64,000 bases of DNA. Source: Streptomyces durocortorensis. GTDB lineage: Bacteria > Actinomycetota > Actinomycetes > Streptomycetales > Streptomycetaceae. Made by a program: the position numbers and the translations under genes. Shown here one piece after another: positions 34,412 to 43,217 of this stretch (positions are counted from its first letter, which is position 1; each line of letters opens with the position of its first letter). Where the stretch lies: the NCBI RefSeq assembly GCF_031760065.1, contig NZ_CP134500.1:124001-188000 (forward strand), read 5' to 3'. The notes below the pieces were generated by a model. The model did no database searches. It was not told the origin of the DNA and saw only the letters and a list, made by a program, of their open reading frames with translations.

Positions 34412-34837
34412 TCAGGGGTCCCCTCGATCACGAACGACAGGCGCTGATGACGGCGCTGATGGCCAATCAGGACAGCTGACGTAGGGTAACCGCTCGACTA
34501 CTGGGGACTGCCGCGCCATGCCGTTTCCGGCCACCGGGAACCGGGAACAGCGCCGCACCCCGGTGGCGGTGAGCCGGTCCGGGGCGCGGTGGACGCAGGG
34601 GCGGGGTGACGGCCGGACGACGCTGACGTCGATGCAGACGGAGAAGGCGCGCACGGTGTCCGCGATGCGGACGCCGGCGGAGCTCGCCGGGAAGGTCAGG
34701 GCGAGCACCGGGGCGAGCAGGGCGCCGATGGCGCGTGCGGACTTCCTTTCGCGCACACCCCTTGCCGGACACGCTTGTTGAAAGATGTCCAAAAAGCCTC
34801 GCGCTCGGCCTGGACCATACAGATGGACGCGCTCACA
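34412..34837. other. Gap of about 425 bases without a convincing gene
   Basis: A minus-strand frame from GTG 34758 opens KSARAIGALLAPVLALTFPA, which looks like an export signal, but continues without a recognisable domain and with poor coding bias. I regard it as unassigned; it may be a decayed secreted protein. Confidence 0.3.
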
Positions 34838-35941
34838 TCAAGAACGGCGTGAGGCCGCCACGCGAACACGGTCGCTCGCGCCGTCGGAGAGGAACAACGC
34901 CAGTTCCCGCCCCTCGTCGGCCACGGCACCGCGGTCGGCCCTGGAGAACGGCCGCAGCGGGTCCACCGTGACGGTGCCCTCGGTGACGGTCCAGGTGGCG
35001 GCGGTGCGGCCGTCGACCAGCACGACGCGTTCACCGGCGACCGAGAGGCCGCGGTGGGCGTCGTCGATGATCCGGCTGCGATCCTGGTAGCCGAGGATCG
35101 CGTTGTCGAAGGCGGGCAGGAACCGTACCGGTGCGGGGGTGCCGGGGTCCGGGCGCGGCGCGTCCGGAAGGTCGAGCAGCTCCCGGCCCCGCTCGTCGCG
35201 GAAGCTGACCAGTTCGCCGCGGAGGGCCGCCACCGCACCGGGCAGCCCGGCCAGGCCTGACCAGGCGCGCAGGTCGGCGGTGGCGGCGGGGCCGTGGGCG
35301 GCCAGATACCGGCGGACCAGCGCCTGGCCTACCGGGTCCGTGCCGTCCGGGGCGGGCGGGTCGACCGGCCGGCCCAGCCAGGAGGCGAGCGCGACGTTGC
35401 GCACCCCGCCCTTCGTGCGCCAGAGCCCCCGGGGCGGCGCCTGGGCCATCGGTACGAGGGCGGCGACGACCGCCTCGCCCAGGGGGCGCGGCCCCGGCCC
35501 CGGCCAGCGAGGGGCGAGCTCCCGTACGATCTCGGCTGCCGTACGGGGTTCCCCGTCGGCCATCAACTCCCGCCCTTCCGCTGCGAGTTTATCGAGGTCG
35601 ACCCCTTCCAGATCGTCCCGGTAGACCCCGAGCACGCGTTGCCGCAGCATCGCCTCGTGGCGGGACCGCCAGGCGAGGACGTCGTCGGCGCTGACGAGGT
35701 GGACCGTGCGGCGCATCAGGTGGGTGCGCACCACGGTCCGCCGCGTCAGCAGGTCCGAGAGGACCGCCGGATCGAAGGCGGCGAGCCGCGACCACAGCCC
35801 GACGAAGGGTTCCTGCGGCTCCTGCGCCTGGAGACCGCAGAGATGCGCCACCGCGTCGGCGGCCGGCAGGTCGGCGCGGTCGAGCAGCAGCTGCCGGGCT
35901 AGCGTGGCGCGGTTCAGTGCCCGGTTGTCGAGGACGGTCAT
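34838..35941 (-). CDS. Winged-helix DNA-binding protein, HTH_42/YcaQ-like family
   Basis: This 367-residue protein reads RALNRATLARQLLLDR, then LCGLQAQEPQEPFVGLWSRL and RTVVRTHLMRRTVHLVSADD, the conserved blocks of HTH_42. The E. coli relative YcaQ/AlkX is a DNA glycosylase that unhooks interstrand crosslinks. Its catalytic QxQ/QxD motif corresponds to LQAQE here, which is consistent with glycosylase activity. The C-terminal half includes RFLPAFDNAILGYQDRSRII. ATG 35941 follows GGGGAGAG. Confidence 0.88.
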   Translation of the reverse strand: MTVLDNRALNRATLARQLLLDRADLPAADAVAHLCGLQAQEPQEPFVGLWSRLAAFDPAVLSDLLTRRTVVRTHLMRRTVHLVSADDVLAWRSRHEAMLRQRVLGVYRDDLEGVDLDKLAAEGRELMADGEPRTAAEIVRELAPRWPGPGPRPLGEAVVAALVPMAQAPPRGLWRTKGGVRNVALASWLGRPVDPPAPDGTDPVGQALVRRYLAAHGPAATADLRAWSGLAGLPGAVAALRGELVSFRDERGRELLDLPDAPRPDPGTPAPVRFLPAFDNAILGYQDRSRIIDDAHRGLSVAGERVVLVDGRTAATWTVTEGTVTVDPLRPFSRADRGAVADEGRELALFLSDGASDRVRVAASRRS

Positions 35942-35958
35942 CGGGCTCTCCCCGGGGG

Positions 35959-36537
35959 TCAGGTCGCCTGCCGTCCGTCGAGGCTCTCGCGCAGGATGTC
36001 CGCGTGCCCGGCGTGCTGGGCGGTCTCGGCGATGACGTGAGCCAGGACCCGCCGTACGCTCCACACCGCACCGGGCTCGTTCCAGGGCGCGTCGGGGAGC
36101 GGGTGGGTCGCGGACAGGTCGGGGACGGTGGTGACGATCTTCTCGGTGCGGGCGGCGACCTGCTCATAGTCGTGCAGAATCCCGGCCACTGTCTCTCCGG
36201 GCAGCATCCGGAACTCCCTCTCCCGGTCGATCGCCCACTGCGGCAGCTCACGGGCCGTGCCGGCCATCAGGTCGTCCCAGGTGACCCCGTCGGGCAGCGC
36301 GAAGGACAGCGCCGAGGGGCCCTCGGTGACGAAGCGCAGCCAGCCGCTCTCGGTGGCCGTGACGTGTTTGATCAGGCCGCCCAGGCACAGGGCGCTGACC
36401 GTGGGGCGCAGACCGGCCTGTTCGTCGTCGAGGCCGCGCACGGTGGCCGTCAGCGTGGATCGCGCTTCGGCCAGAGCGGCGAGCAGGTCGGCCCGCTCGC
36501 CGTCGAGGGAGGAAAGGGTGGTGGTCGTGGAGGTCAC
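35959..36537 (-). CDS. DinB-family (DUF664) protein
   Basis: This 192-residue four-helix bundle has GERADLLAALAEARSTLTAT, LCLGGLIKHVTATESGW (first metal histidine) and VLAHVIAETAQHAGHADILRE (second and third). These are the His triad of DUF664/DinB mycothiol-type enzymes. GTG 36537 was selected at the start of homology. It ends 17 bases before the HTH_42 gene and is probably in one transcript with it. It is divergent from a WYL regulator. Confidence 0.9.
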   Translation of the reverse strand: MTSTTTTLSSLDGERADLLAALAEARSTLTATVRGLDDEQAGLRPTVSALCLGGLIKHVTATESGWLRFVTEGPSALSFALPDGVTWDDLMAGTARELPQWAIDREREFRMLPGETVAGILHDYEQVAARTEKIVTTVPDLSATHPLPDAPWNEPGAVWSVRRVLAHVIAETAQHAGHADILRESLDGRQAT

Positions 36538-36639
36538 GGCGATGGAGTCCTTCCGGTGGTTCACGTCGTCCGGTACGAGATCCACTCTCCCAGGAGAAGA
36601 GGACAGGGTGTGACCTCTGTTCCGACCGAAACTGGCGTC

Positions 36640-37656
36640 ATGCCGAAAACATCAGCGCGTCTGCTGTCGCTGCTCTCCCTGCTCCAGGCCCGCCGGGACT
36701 GGCCGGGGCAGGCTCTGGCCGAGCGGCTGGAGGTCAGCCCCCGCACGGTGCGCCGGGATGTCGACCGGCTGCGCGAGCTGGGCTATCCGATCGTGGCCTT
36801 CAAGGGGCCCGACGGCGGCTACCGGCTCGACGCGGGCGCGCGGTTGCCGCCGCTGCTGTTCGACGACGACCAGGCGGTCGCCCTCGCCGTCGCCCTGCGC
36901 ACCGCTGCCGCCACCGGGGCCGGGATCGGGGAGGCCGCGGCCCGTGCGCTGACCACGGTCCGGCAGGTCATGCCCGACCGGCTGCGCCACCGCCTCGACG
37001 CCCTGCGCATCACCGCCGTCGAACGTACGCCGGGCCCGCCCGGCCCGCAGGCCGACCCGCGCGTACTGATGGCGCTCAGCGCGGCCGTGCACGCGGGCGA
37101 AGTGCTGCGCTTCGACCACTCCCCCGCGCACGCGCCGCGCACGGACGAGACCGGGGGCTCCGCCGCCCGGCCGCGCCGGGTGGAGCCGCACCACCTCGTC
37201 ACGTGGGGCGGGCGCTGGTATCTCGTGGGGTGGGACCTCGACCGCGCGGACTGGCGCACCTTCCGCGTGGACCGGATCGCCCCGCGCACCCCCACGGGGC
37301 CCCGGTTCACCCCGCGCGAGGTGCCCGGAGGGGATGTGGCCGCCTTCGTCGCCGCCCGGTTCAGGGGCTCCGACGGCCCCGACGGCTGGCCCTGCCGCGG
37401 TGAGGTGATCCTCGGCCTGCCCGCGTCCGAGGTGTCCGGGTACCTGCGCGACGGCGTCGTCGAAGAACTCGGCCCGGACCGCTGTCGCCTGGTCCTGGGC
37501 GCCTGGTCGTGGGCGGGGGTCGCCGCCGCTGTCGCCAGGTTCGACGCCGACTTCGAGATCGTCGGGCCGGACGAATTCAGGGACGCGGTCGCGGATCTGG
37601 CCCGGCGGTGCGCCCGGGCGGCGGAGCAGTCCGGCGACACCCCACAGGGTGGCTGA
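36640..37656 (+). CDS. WYL-domain transcriptional regulator (YafY-like)
   Basis: This 338-residue protein has an N-terminal HTH_11 helix (RLLSLLSLLQARRDWPGQALAERLEVSPRTVRRDVDRLRELGYPI). A central WYL domain (VEPHHLVTWGGRWYLVGWDLDRADWRTFRVDRI, near residues 180-215) and a C-terminal WCX extension follow. WYL domains bind nucleic acid or nucleotide ligands. The intergenic 100 bases shared with the divergent DinB gene suggest that it regulates it. Confidence 0.92.
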   Translation: MPKTSARLLSLLSLLQARRDWPGQALAERLEVSPRTVRRDVDRLRELGYPIVAFKGPDGGYRLDAGARLPPLLFDDDQAVALAVALRTAAATGAGIGEAAARALTTVRQVMPDRLRHRLDALRITAVERTPGPPGPQADPRVLMALSAAVHAGEVLRFDHSPAHAPRTDETGGSAARPRRVEPHHLVTWGGRWYLVGWDLDRADWRTFRVDRIAPRTPTGPRFTPREVPGGDVAAFVAARFRGSDGPDGWPCRGEVILGLPASEVSGYLRDGVVEELGPDRCRLVLGAWSWAGVAAAVARFDADFEIVGPDEFRDAVADLARRCARAAEQSGDTPQGG

Positions 37657-37688
37657 GGGCTGTCCCGTAGTCCCCGCCTGGTCGGCCC

Positions 37689-38480
37689 TCAGGGGCCCAC
37701 CAGGCGGGTGTCGTCCGTCGGCTCGTCGGTCCACGTGGCGGTCACGGAGGAGGTGACATGGCCCGCCAGGCCGAGCACCAGGAACAGCACCACGAGCCAC
37801 TTCGCCGCGCTGCTCATGACCAGCGGACGGGTCGAGGAGCGCCGCGCCCCCTGCGCCACGGTGAAGTCGTCGTCCCCGAAGAGGCCCTTGGGGTAGGCCG
37901 GGGTGAGCATCATGGAGTACGCGGAGAACCGCATCCGGTAGCGCAGGGTGGCCGCCGTCGCCTCGAACAGCGGCCTCGGCATACGGCCCAGGACCAGCGT
38001 GATCAGCCACCAGACGAAGCACAGTGCCCACCAGCCGTACACCGCGAGGCTCTGCACGATCGCCGCCGGGATCATCAGGAAGATGCGGAACAGGACCGCG
38101 AGCCGGTTGAGCGGGGTGGGCCGCACCTCGATCTGTACCGGGTAGTCGGGGGGCGGGGTCAGCGCGAACGGCGGGTAGCGGTCCACCAGCAGCATGTCGC
38201 TCGCGGAGACGCGCATGTCGTATCCGAGGACCGCGCTGAGGAACCGGAACACGGGGTCGGGCAGCCGTCCCAGCACGAGGGCCGCGAACCACCCGATGAT
38301 GACCGTGAAGAACGCCGCGATTTGCAGGAAGAACAGCACGATGAAGTGCGGGATCAGCAGCAGGAGTCGCAGCAGAACGGTCAGCCGTCGCTGGCCCGGG
38401 GGTTCCACGATGTCCAGGACGGGCCGGAACTCGTTCGCGTCCGCCTCCGTGCGGCCCGGGCTCCACTGGCCTTCGGCCAT
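37689..38480 (-). CDS. DUF4389 integral membrane protein
   Basis: This 263-residue protein has two copies of a DUF4389-like unit. Each has a hydrophobic hairpin followed by a phrase about LxRY/LGYxMR and YxxLxxxYPPF (VLGYDMRVSASDMLLVDRYP, then TLRYRMRFSAYSMMLTPAYP). Hydrophobic segments lie near residues 35-70 and 135-170, with a final helix near 235-252. The function is unknown. GAGGAG precedes ATG 38480. Confidence 0.9.
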   Translation of the reverse strand: MAEGQWSPGRTEADANEFRPVLDIVEPPGQRRLTVLLRLLLLIPHFIVLFFLQIAAFFTVIIGWFAALVLGRLPDPVFRFLSAVLGYDMRVSASDMLLVDRYPPFALTPPPDYPVQIEVRPTPLNRLAVLFRIFLMIPAAIVQSLAVYGWWALCFVWWLITLVLGRMPRPLFEATAATLRYRMRFSAYSMMLTPAYPKGLFGDDDFTVAQGARRSSTRPLVMSSAAKWLVVLFLVLGLAGHVTSSVTATWTDEPTDDTRLVGP

Positions 38481-38761
38481 GTCGCTCCTCCTCGGCTGGA
38501 AATCCGTGCGGCATCCGCGCGCAGGACGTGTCCCCACCGTGCGTCCGGCTCGGGGCGCCCGCAAACGGCCCGGCCCGAACGGGTGCCCGGGCCCCGGCTG
38601 CGGGCGCGCGGATCAGCGCCTGCGCAGTCGGCCGACGAACGAGCGGCCGACGGCCTTCCCGGAGCGGGATCGCGGCCCGGGCTGCGGGTCGGCGCTCGGC
38701 GGGGCCGACCCGGGCGCGGAATCTCACTCGGCTGTCCACGGCCGCCTGCGACGATGAGCCC

Positions 38762-39259
38762 ATGAGTGCACAGAAGAAGGACCTGCTGGACGAGGCCGAG
38801 CGGCTGCGCGCGGAGGGCCGCCCCGAGGAGGCACGGGAACGGCTCCTCGCGCTGACCGCGGAGTACCCCCACGACGCGGAGGTGGCCTACCGGACGGCGT
38901 GGATCCATGACGTTCTCGGCCTGGAGGCGGAGGCGGTGACGTACTACGAACGCTGCCTGGCGAAGCCGGAGCTCAGCACGGAGGACCGGCGCGGCGCGCT
39001 GCTGGGGCTGGGCAGTACGTACCGGATCCTGGGCCGGTACGGGCAGGCGGTGGAGATCCTGCGCCGGGGCGTCGAGGAGTTCCCGGAGGACGGGGCGCTG
39101 CGGACGTTCCTGTCGATGGCCCTGTTCAACACCGGTGAGCATCACGAGGCGATGCGGCTGCTGCTGGAGCTGACAGCCGCGACCAGCGACGACCCGCACG
39201 TACAGGGGTACCGGCGGGCCATCGAGCACTACGCGAAGGATCTCCACGAGACGGTCTGA
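38762..39259 (+). CDS. Tetratricopeptide-repeat protein
   Basis: This 165-residue soluble protein consists of about four TPR-like helical pairs. Examples are EAERLRAEGRPEEARERLLA, DAEVAYRTAWIHDVLGLEAE and GLGSTYRILGRYGQAVEILR. Such proteins serve as scaffolds; no enzymatic domain is present. The start is ATG 38762. It is a close match in pattern to Bacillus-type tetratricopeptide proteins of similar length. Confidence 0.9.
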   Translation: MSAQKKDLLDEAERLRAEGRPEEARERLLALTAEYPHDAEVAYRTAWIHDVLGLEAEAVTYYERCLAKPELSTEDRRGALLGLGSTYRILGRYGQAVEILRRGVEEFPEDGALRTFLSMALFNTGEHHEAMRLLLELTAATSDDPHVQGYRRAIEHYAKDLHETV

Positions 39260-39283
39260 CGGCCCGTGCCCCCGGTCGGGCTC

Positions 39284-39420
39284 CCCCGTCTCACCTTCTC
39301 TTCACTCTGTGTGGGGCAGGTCTTCGCCGGAGTGATGACCGGGAATCCGGTGCTGCTCGGTGGGGCGGCCGTGCTCGGGGCTCGGCCAGGTCGGGTCCTA
39401 CGGCGGGAGGCTCGGGCTGC
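39284..39420 (+). pseudogene. Possible remnant of a DUF1275 (YoaK-like) membrane protein
   Basis: One frame reads LTFSSLCVGQVFAGVMTGNPVLLGGAAVLG, which resembles the first membrane helix and GQVFxxxMTGNxVLLG signature of DUF1275. After a frameshift the next frame reads GQVGSYGGRLGLPALVAAAGALI, like the second helix. The rest of the family (about 150 residues) is missing. Confidence 0.5.
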
Positions 39421-39968
39421 CGGCCCTGGTGGCAGCGGCCGGAGCGCTGATCGTCGAAGCGGCGCCGCGCCCGGGCCACGGACCGCGGCCGGGGAGGGGG
39501 AAGCCCCGGCCGGATCGGGGGAATCCAGCCGGGGCAGCTTGAGTGCGTGCGTGAGGGGGTGGTCGCCTCTCGGCGGCGAACGCCAGGGGATTCGGCCGCG
39601 CGATCTTCCCCATGAGCCGGAGACGAGGCCCTGGGGCACGGCCCCCTCACACCACGTATAGGTGAACGATAAACCATCCAGGGCCGTCCCCAGGAACCCG
39701 CCCCCCGCGATGTGATCCACGGCACGAGGGGCGGGACTCCGGGCCGGTCGGCTCCCCCGGCCGCGACACCCCCCGCACGGACCAGTCAACTCGCCCCAAG
39801 CGCAAGCCTGTTCGGATGACCACCGCCCCGGCCAGCCGCTGGCATATGCCAGAAGCAACAGCGCATCGAGTGTCGCCAAATCCCTTACGGGTCGCCGCGG
39901 CCTGTGCCACAGTCGGTAGCGGTCCACCCATCAGAACCGGCTACGCCGCGCCTGCATCGGAGTACGAG
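39421..39968. other. Gap with no recognisable gene upstream of the PP2C gene
   Basis: I see no convincing coding frame here. The last 150 bases are open in the PP2C frame up to 39816, but lack ribosome sites and homology. They are taken as leader. Confidence 0.3.
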
Positions 39969-41399
39969 ATGCCGTCCCCCCACTTCGCGGACCGCCCCGC
40001 ACCACAGCCCCCCGCGCACGATGCCGTCGACGCCCTGATCGACCGGACGCGCCGGCTGCGCGGAGACGTGGACGCCGTGCGGCGGGACGCCGTCGTGATC
40101 GACGAGGACGACCCCCAGCTGCGCTGGCAGCGCGCCCTGTGCGAGCTGGCCGTCCACCACCTGGACAATCTCGACGAGCATCTGGGACAACTCAAGGCGG
40201 GTCTGCCGACACACCGGGCCGGGCACGGCGCCCCGGAGAGCGCGGGAACACCGGAGGACCCCCGGTCCGGCTCCCTGCTCAACCGGGTGGGCAGCGCCGA
40301 GTGGAATCTCCTCACCGACGAGGTCAGCTGGTCCGACGAGCTGTACGGGATCTTCGGCAGGCCGCACGGGTCCCCGCCCCTCTCCCTGGACGACATGCCG
40401 TCCGTGCTCCTGGCCGACGATCAGCCACTGCTGACCGCCATGGTCACGGGCTGCCTCGTCGACGGGCGTCCGATGGACGGGGAGTTCCGCATCGTCCGCC
40501 CCGACGGCCGGACGCGCACCCTCCATATGACGGGCGAGCCGGTCCTCGACGCGCAGGGCTGCACCGCCTCGATGTGGGCAGTCCTGCGGGACGTCAGCGA
40601 ACTGCGGCGCAGCGAGCAGGCGGTCAGCAGCAGCCGCGCCTCGGTGCGGCGCGAGGAGCACATCGAGCGGGCCGAGCACCGGATGGCGGTCGAACTCCAG
40701 GAGACCGTCCTGCCGCCGTGGCGCGGATCGCTGCGCCTCCCGCAGCAGGGGCCCGGGGCTCTGGACATCGCCGCGCACTACCTCCCCTCCACGTCGAGCG
40801 GACTCATCGGCGGCGACTGGTACGACGCGATGGAGCTCCCCGACGGACGGACACTGCTGACCGTCGGCGATCTCACCGGGCATGGCATCCCCGCCACCTC
40901 GGCGATGGCGATGATGCTGGGCGCGCTGCGCGGCATGGCGGTCGCCGGCATCGAGCCGGGCGCGCTGATGGGACACCTCAACCAGCTGCTCGAATCGTCT
41001 ATGCAGCCCGCGCTGGGCAGCGCCCTGTGCTGCCGTTTCGACCCCGACGGCTCGATCCTGTCCTGGGCGCAGGCCGGACACCCCGCTCCGCTGCTCTTCC
41101 GCGAGGGATCGGGACGGCCGCTGCCCCCGCCGGACGGGGTGCTGCTCGGCGCCTCCTCCAAGGTCGCCTTCGAACAGGACGAGGTACGCCTGTTCCCCGG
41201 CGACGTGCTCGTTCTGCACACCGACGGTCTGACGCGCCGCAGCGACCGGGGTGCGGGCCCGGAGGCACTGCTCGCCCTCGCTCCCCGGTTCGCCCGGGCC
41301 CGTACGGCCCAGGAGTGCGTGCGGAGCGTCGTCGAGGAGTTCGGCGGGACCGAGCGCATGGACGATGCGTGTGTGCTGGTCGCCCGGGTCGGGGCATGA
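39969..41399 (+). CDS. PAS-domain PP2C (RsbU/SpoIIE-like) phosphatase
   Basis: This 476-residue protein begins with a short helical segment. A PAS fold (about residues 105-205; AEWNLLTDEVSWSDELYGIFG, EFRIVRPDGRTRTL) and a coiled linker (SEQAVSSSRASVRREEHIER) follow. A SpoIIE/PP2C domain comes next, with SSGLIGGDWYDAMELPDGR, VGDLTGHGIPATSAMAM and VLHTDGLTRR carrying the Mn-binding aspartates. It would dephosphorylate an anti-sigma-factor antagonist. ATG 39969 has GGAG six bases upstream; the longer frame to 39816 lacks one. Confidence 0.9.
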   Translation: MPSPHFADRPAPQPPAHDAVDALIDRTRRLRGDVDAVRRDAVVIDEDDPQLRWQRALCELAVHHLDNLDEHLGQLKAGLPTHRAGHGAPESAGTPEDPRSGSLLNRVGSAEWNLLTDEVSWSDELYGIFGRPHGSPPLSLDDMPSVLLADDQPLLTAMVTGCLVDGRPMDGEFRIVRPDGRTRTLHMTGEPVLDAQGCTASMWAVLRDVSELRRSEQAVSSSRASVRREEHIERAEHRMAVELQETVLPPWRGSLRLPQQGPGALDIAAHYLPSTSSGLIGGDWYDAMELPDGRTLLTVGDLTGHGIPATSAMAMMLGALRGMAVAGIEPGALMGHLNQLLESSMQPALGSALCCRFDPDGSILSWAQAGHPAPLLFREGSGRPLPPPDGVLLGASSKVAFEQDEVRLFPGDVLVLHTDGLTRRSDRGAGPEALLALAPRFARARTAQECVRSVVEEFGGTERMDDACVLVARVGA

Positions 41400-41495
41400 G
41401 GGAGCGCCGTACGACGGCGTTACGGTTTCCGGTCTGTTCGGTTCACCTGCCCCGGGCGGTCCGTCCGGTTCAGGACCGGTGCGACCGTGCCCGCC

Positions 41496-42986
41496 TCAGA
41501 TCTGTGTGCCCTCGGCCTTCTTCCGGCTCGGCGGCATCGACAGCTCGATCTCCTCTCGCAGGTCCTGGATCCCGGCGTACCCCGAGAACTGACCGGTGAG
41601 CCGGTACATCTCGCGGAGCCGGTCCCAGGTGCGGTGCGAGGAGGTCTCCCCCATCGACACCAGCGCGAGCCGGGCGTAACGGTCGGCCTGTTCGGGGTCG
41701 TTGGCGATGAAGCACGCCGAGGCCAGCGAGATGTAGTCGAAGATCTTGGACCGCTGGCGCCCGTTGATCCGCAGCTCAAGCGCCTGCTTGGCATGGCGCT
41801 GGGCGATGATCGCGGCCCCCGGGTCGTGCTCGGCCAGGGTGCGGAAGGCGAGTGCCTGCATGCCGTGCATATCGGCCTCGTCGAACATCTGCATCCAACT
41901 GGGCGGCGGGACATCGCCCTTGTCCGAGACGAAGAGCTCCTCGGCCTCGCCGAGGGTGCGCCGCATCGCCTGGCCACGGCCCATCGATGCCTGTGCCCAG
42001 GCTTCGATGGTGTGCAGCATCGCCCGGGTGCGCGGCAGGGTCTCGTCGCCCGAGCCGGACTTGGCGAGCTTCATCAGGTCGAGGGCGTCGTCCGGGCGGC
42101 CCAGGTGCACCATCTGGCGGGCCGCCCGGGAGAGCGCCTCACCGGCGCGCGGCCGGTCGCCGCCCTCACGGGCCGCGTGGGCGGCGATGACGAAGTACTT
42201 CTGGGCGGTGGGTTCGAGGCCCACGTCGTGGGACATCCAGCCCGCCAGGACGGCGAGGTTGGCGGCGACGCCCCACAACCGCCGCTGGAGGTGGTCGGGG
42301 TGACGGTAGGCGAGCATGCCGCCCACCTCGTTGAGCTGGCCCACGACGGCCTTGCGCTGGAGTCCGCCGCCACGGGAGGCGTCCCAGGCGCGGAACACCT
42401 CGACCGAGTGCTCCAGGGCCTCGATCTCGTCCGAGCCGACGGGTGCGGCCTCGTACCGGTCGAATCCGGCAGGGTCGGCATGCAGGGGGTCGTTGGTGCG
42501 TGGCGCGTCGGCCGCCAGAGCGGGGTCGCTGTGCAGCCAGTCGTACATGGGCCTTGCGATGGTTGAGCCGGCGGCGAGCGCGGCGCCCGCACCCACCAGG
42601 CCGCGACGGTTGAGCATGAGGTCCATCCCCGTGAATTCGGTGAGGACCGCTGCCGTCCGTTCGGGCGCCCACGGCAGTTGATCGGGATTGTGTTCCGTCC
42701 CGGAGTCACGCCGTTTCCCCACACGCCCGCGTCGGCCGAACCCGAGGTCCTCGATGGTCACGACACGGCCGAGCCGCTCGGTGAACAGGGCAGCCAGCAC
42801 TTCGGGCACGGGATCACGGGGGGACTCCCCCATATCGATCCAGCGCCTGACACGCGAGGTGTCGGTGGCCAGCTGCGGGTGGCCCATGGCCGCCGCCTGC
42901 CTGTTCACCATTCTCGCGAGTTCGCCCTTGGACCAGCCGGCCAGGCCGAACAGGTCAGAAAGGCGGGTGTTGGGTTCTCCGGTCAC
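41496..42986 (-). CDS. NsdA/NsdB-like TPR-containing regulator
   Basis: This 496-residue protein has an N-terminal region of HTH character (TRLSDLFGLAGWSKGELARMVNRQAAA, TSRVRRWIDMGESPRDPVPEVLAALFTERLGR). A conserved linker with a Tat-like RRGLVGAGAALAAGS and a long C-terminal helical-repeat region follow. This layout matches the Streptomyces NsdA/NsdB family, which represses antibiotic production and sporulation. GTG 42986 follows GGGGG at six bases and is preferred to GTG 43019, but the latter is possible. It is divergent from a phosphotransferase. Confidence 0.8.
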   Translation of the reverse strand: MTGEPNTRLSDLFGLAGWSKGELARMVNRQAAAMGHPQLATDTSRVRRWIDMGESPRDPVPEVLAALFTERLGRVVTIEDLGFGRRGRVGKRRDSGTEHNPDQLPWAPERTAAVLTEFTGMDLMLNRRGLVGAGAALAAGSTIARPMYDWLHSDPALAADAPRTNDPLHADPAGFDRYEAAPVGSDEIEALEHSVEVFRAWDASRGGGLQRKAVVGQLNEVGGMLAYRHPDHLQRRLWGVAANLAVLAGWMSHDVGLEPTAQKYFVIAAHAAREGGDRPRAGEALSRAARQMVHLGRPDDALDLMKLAKSGSGDETLPRTRAMLHTIEAWAQASMGRGQAMRRTLGEAEELFVSDKGDVPPPSWMQMFDEADMHGMQALAFRTLAEHDPGAAIIAQRHAKQALELRINGRQRSKIFDYISLASACFIANDPEQADRYARLALVSMGETSSHRTWDRLREMYRLTGQFSGYAGIQDLREEIELSMPPSRKKAEGTQI

Positions 42987-43046
42987 GTCAAGCCCCCAGG
43001 TTCTCGGCTGACTTGACACTAACCCCCGGTCAGATGCGCTGTGACT

Positions 43047-43076
43047 ATTCGCCAGGGTTCGCCAGGGTCCGCCAGA
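43047..43076. repeat. Three 10-base direct repeats (TTCGCCAGGG) between divergent genes
   Basis: Two exact copies of TTCGCCAGGG (43047-43056, 43057-43066) and one variant (43067-43076) stand head to tail with a helical-turn period. They lie about 60 bases upstream of the NsdA-like gene and 140 bases upstream of the phosphotransferase. They may bind the divergent regulator. Confidence 0.6.
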
Positions 43077-43217
43077 TGGTCTGCCACCCGTGACTCGTTG
43101 TCAGGTAGGAAAGCGCCACCCCGCCCGGCAGCCCTAGGTACTCCCCAGGGTGCCGAACGGCCGTCGGCCGGGTTGGCGCGCGTACCTTGTCGGCGCACGA
43201 AGGGATCTGTCTCGCCC

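Noticed and set aside
34412..34792. 126-residue open frame before the TNT gene
   Set aside because: The front looks like an export signal, but the rest has no domain, poor codon bias and no ribosome site at usable distance, so I list the stretch as unassigned.
21669..37668. 15-base sequence TGAGGGCTGTCCCGT at 21669 and 37654, each directly at a stop codon
   Set aside because: I considered insertion-sequence ends, but no transposase, matching partner repeat or target duplication is visible. One 15-base match is expected by chance in 64 kb of GC-rich DNA.
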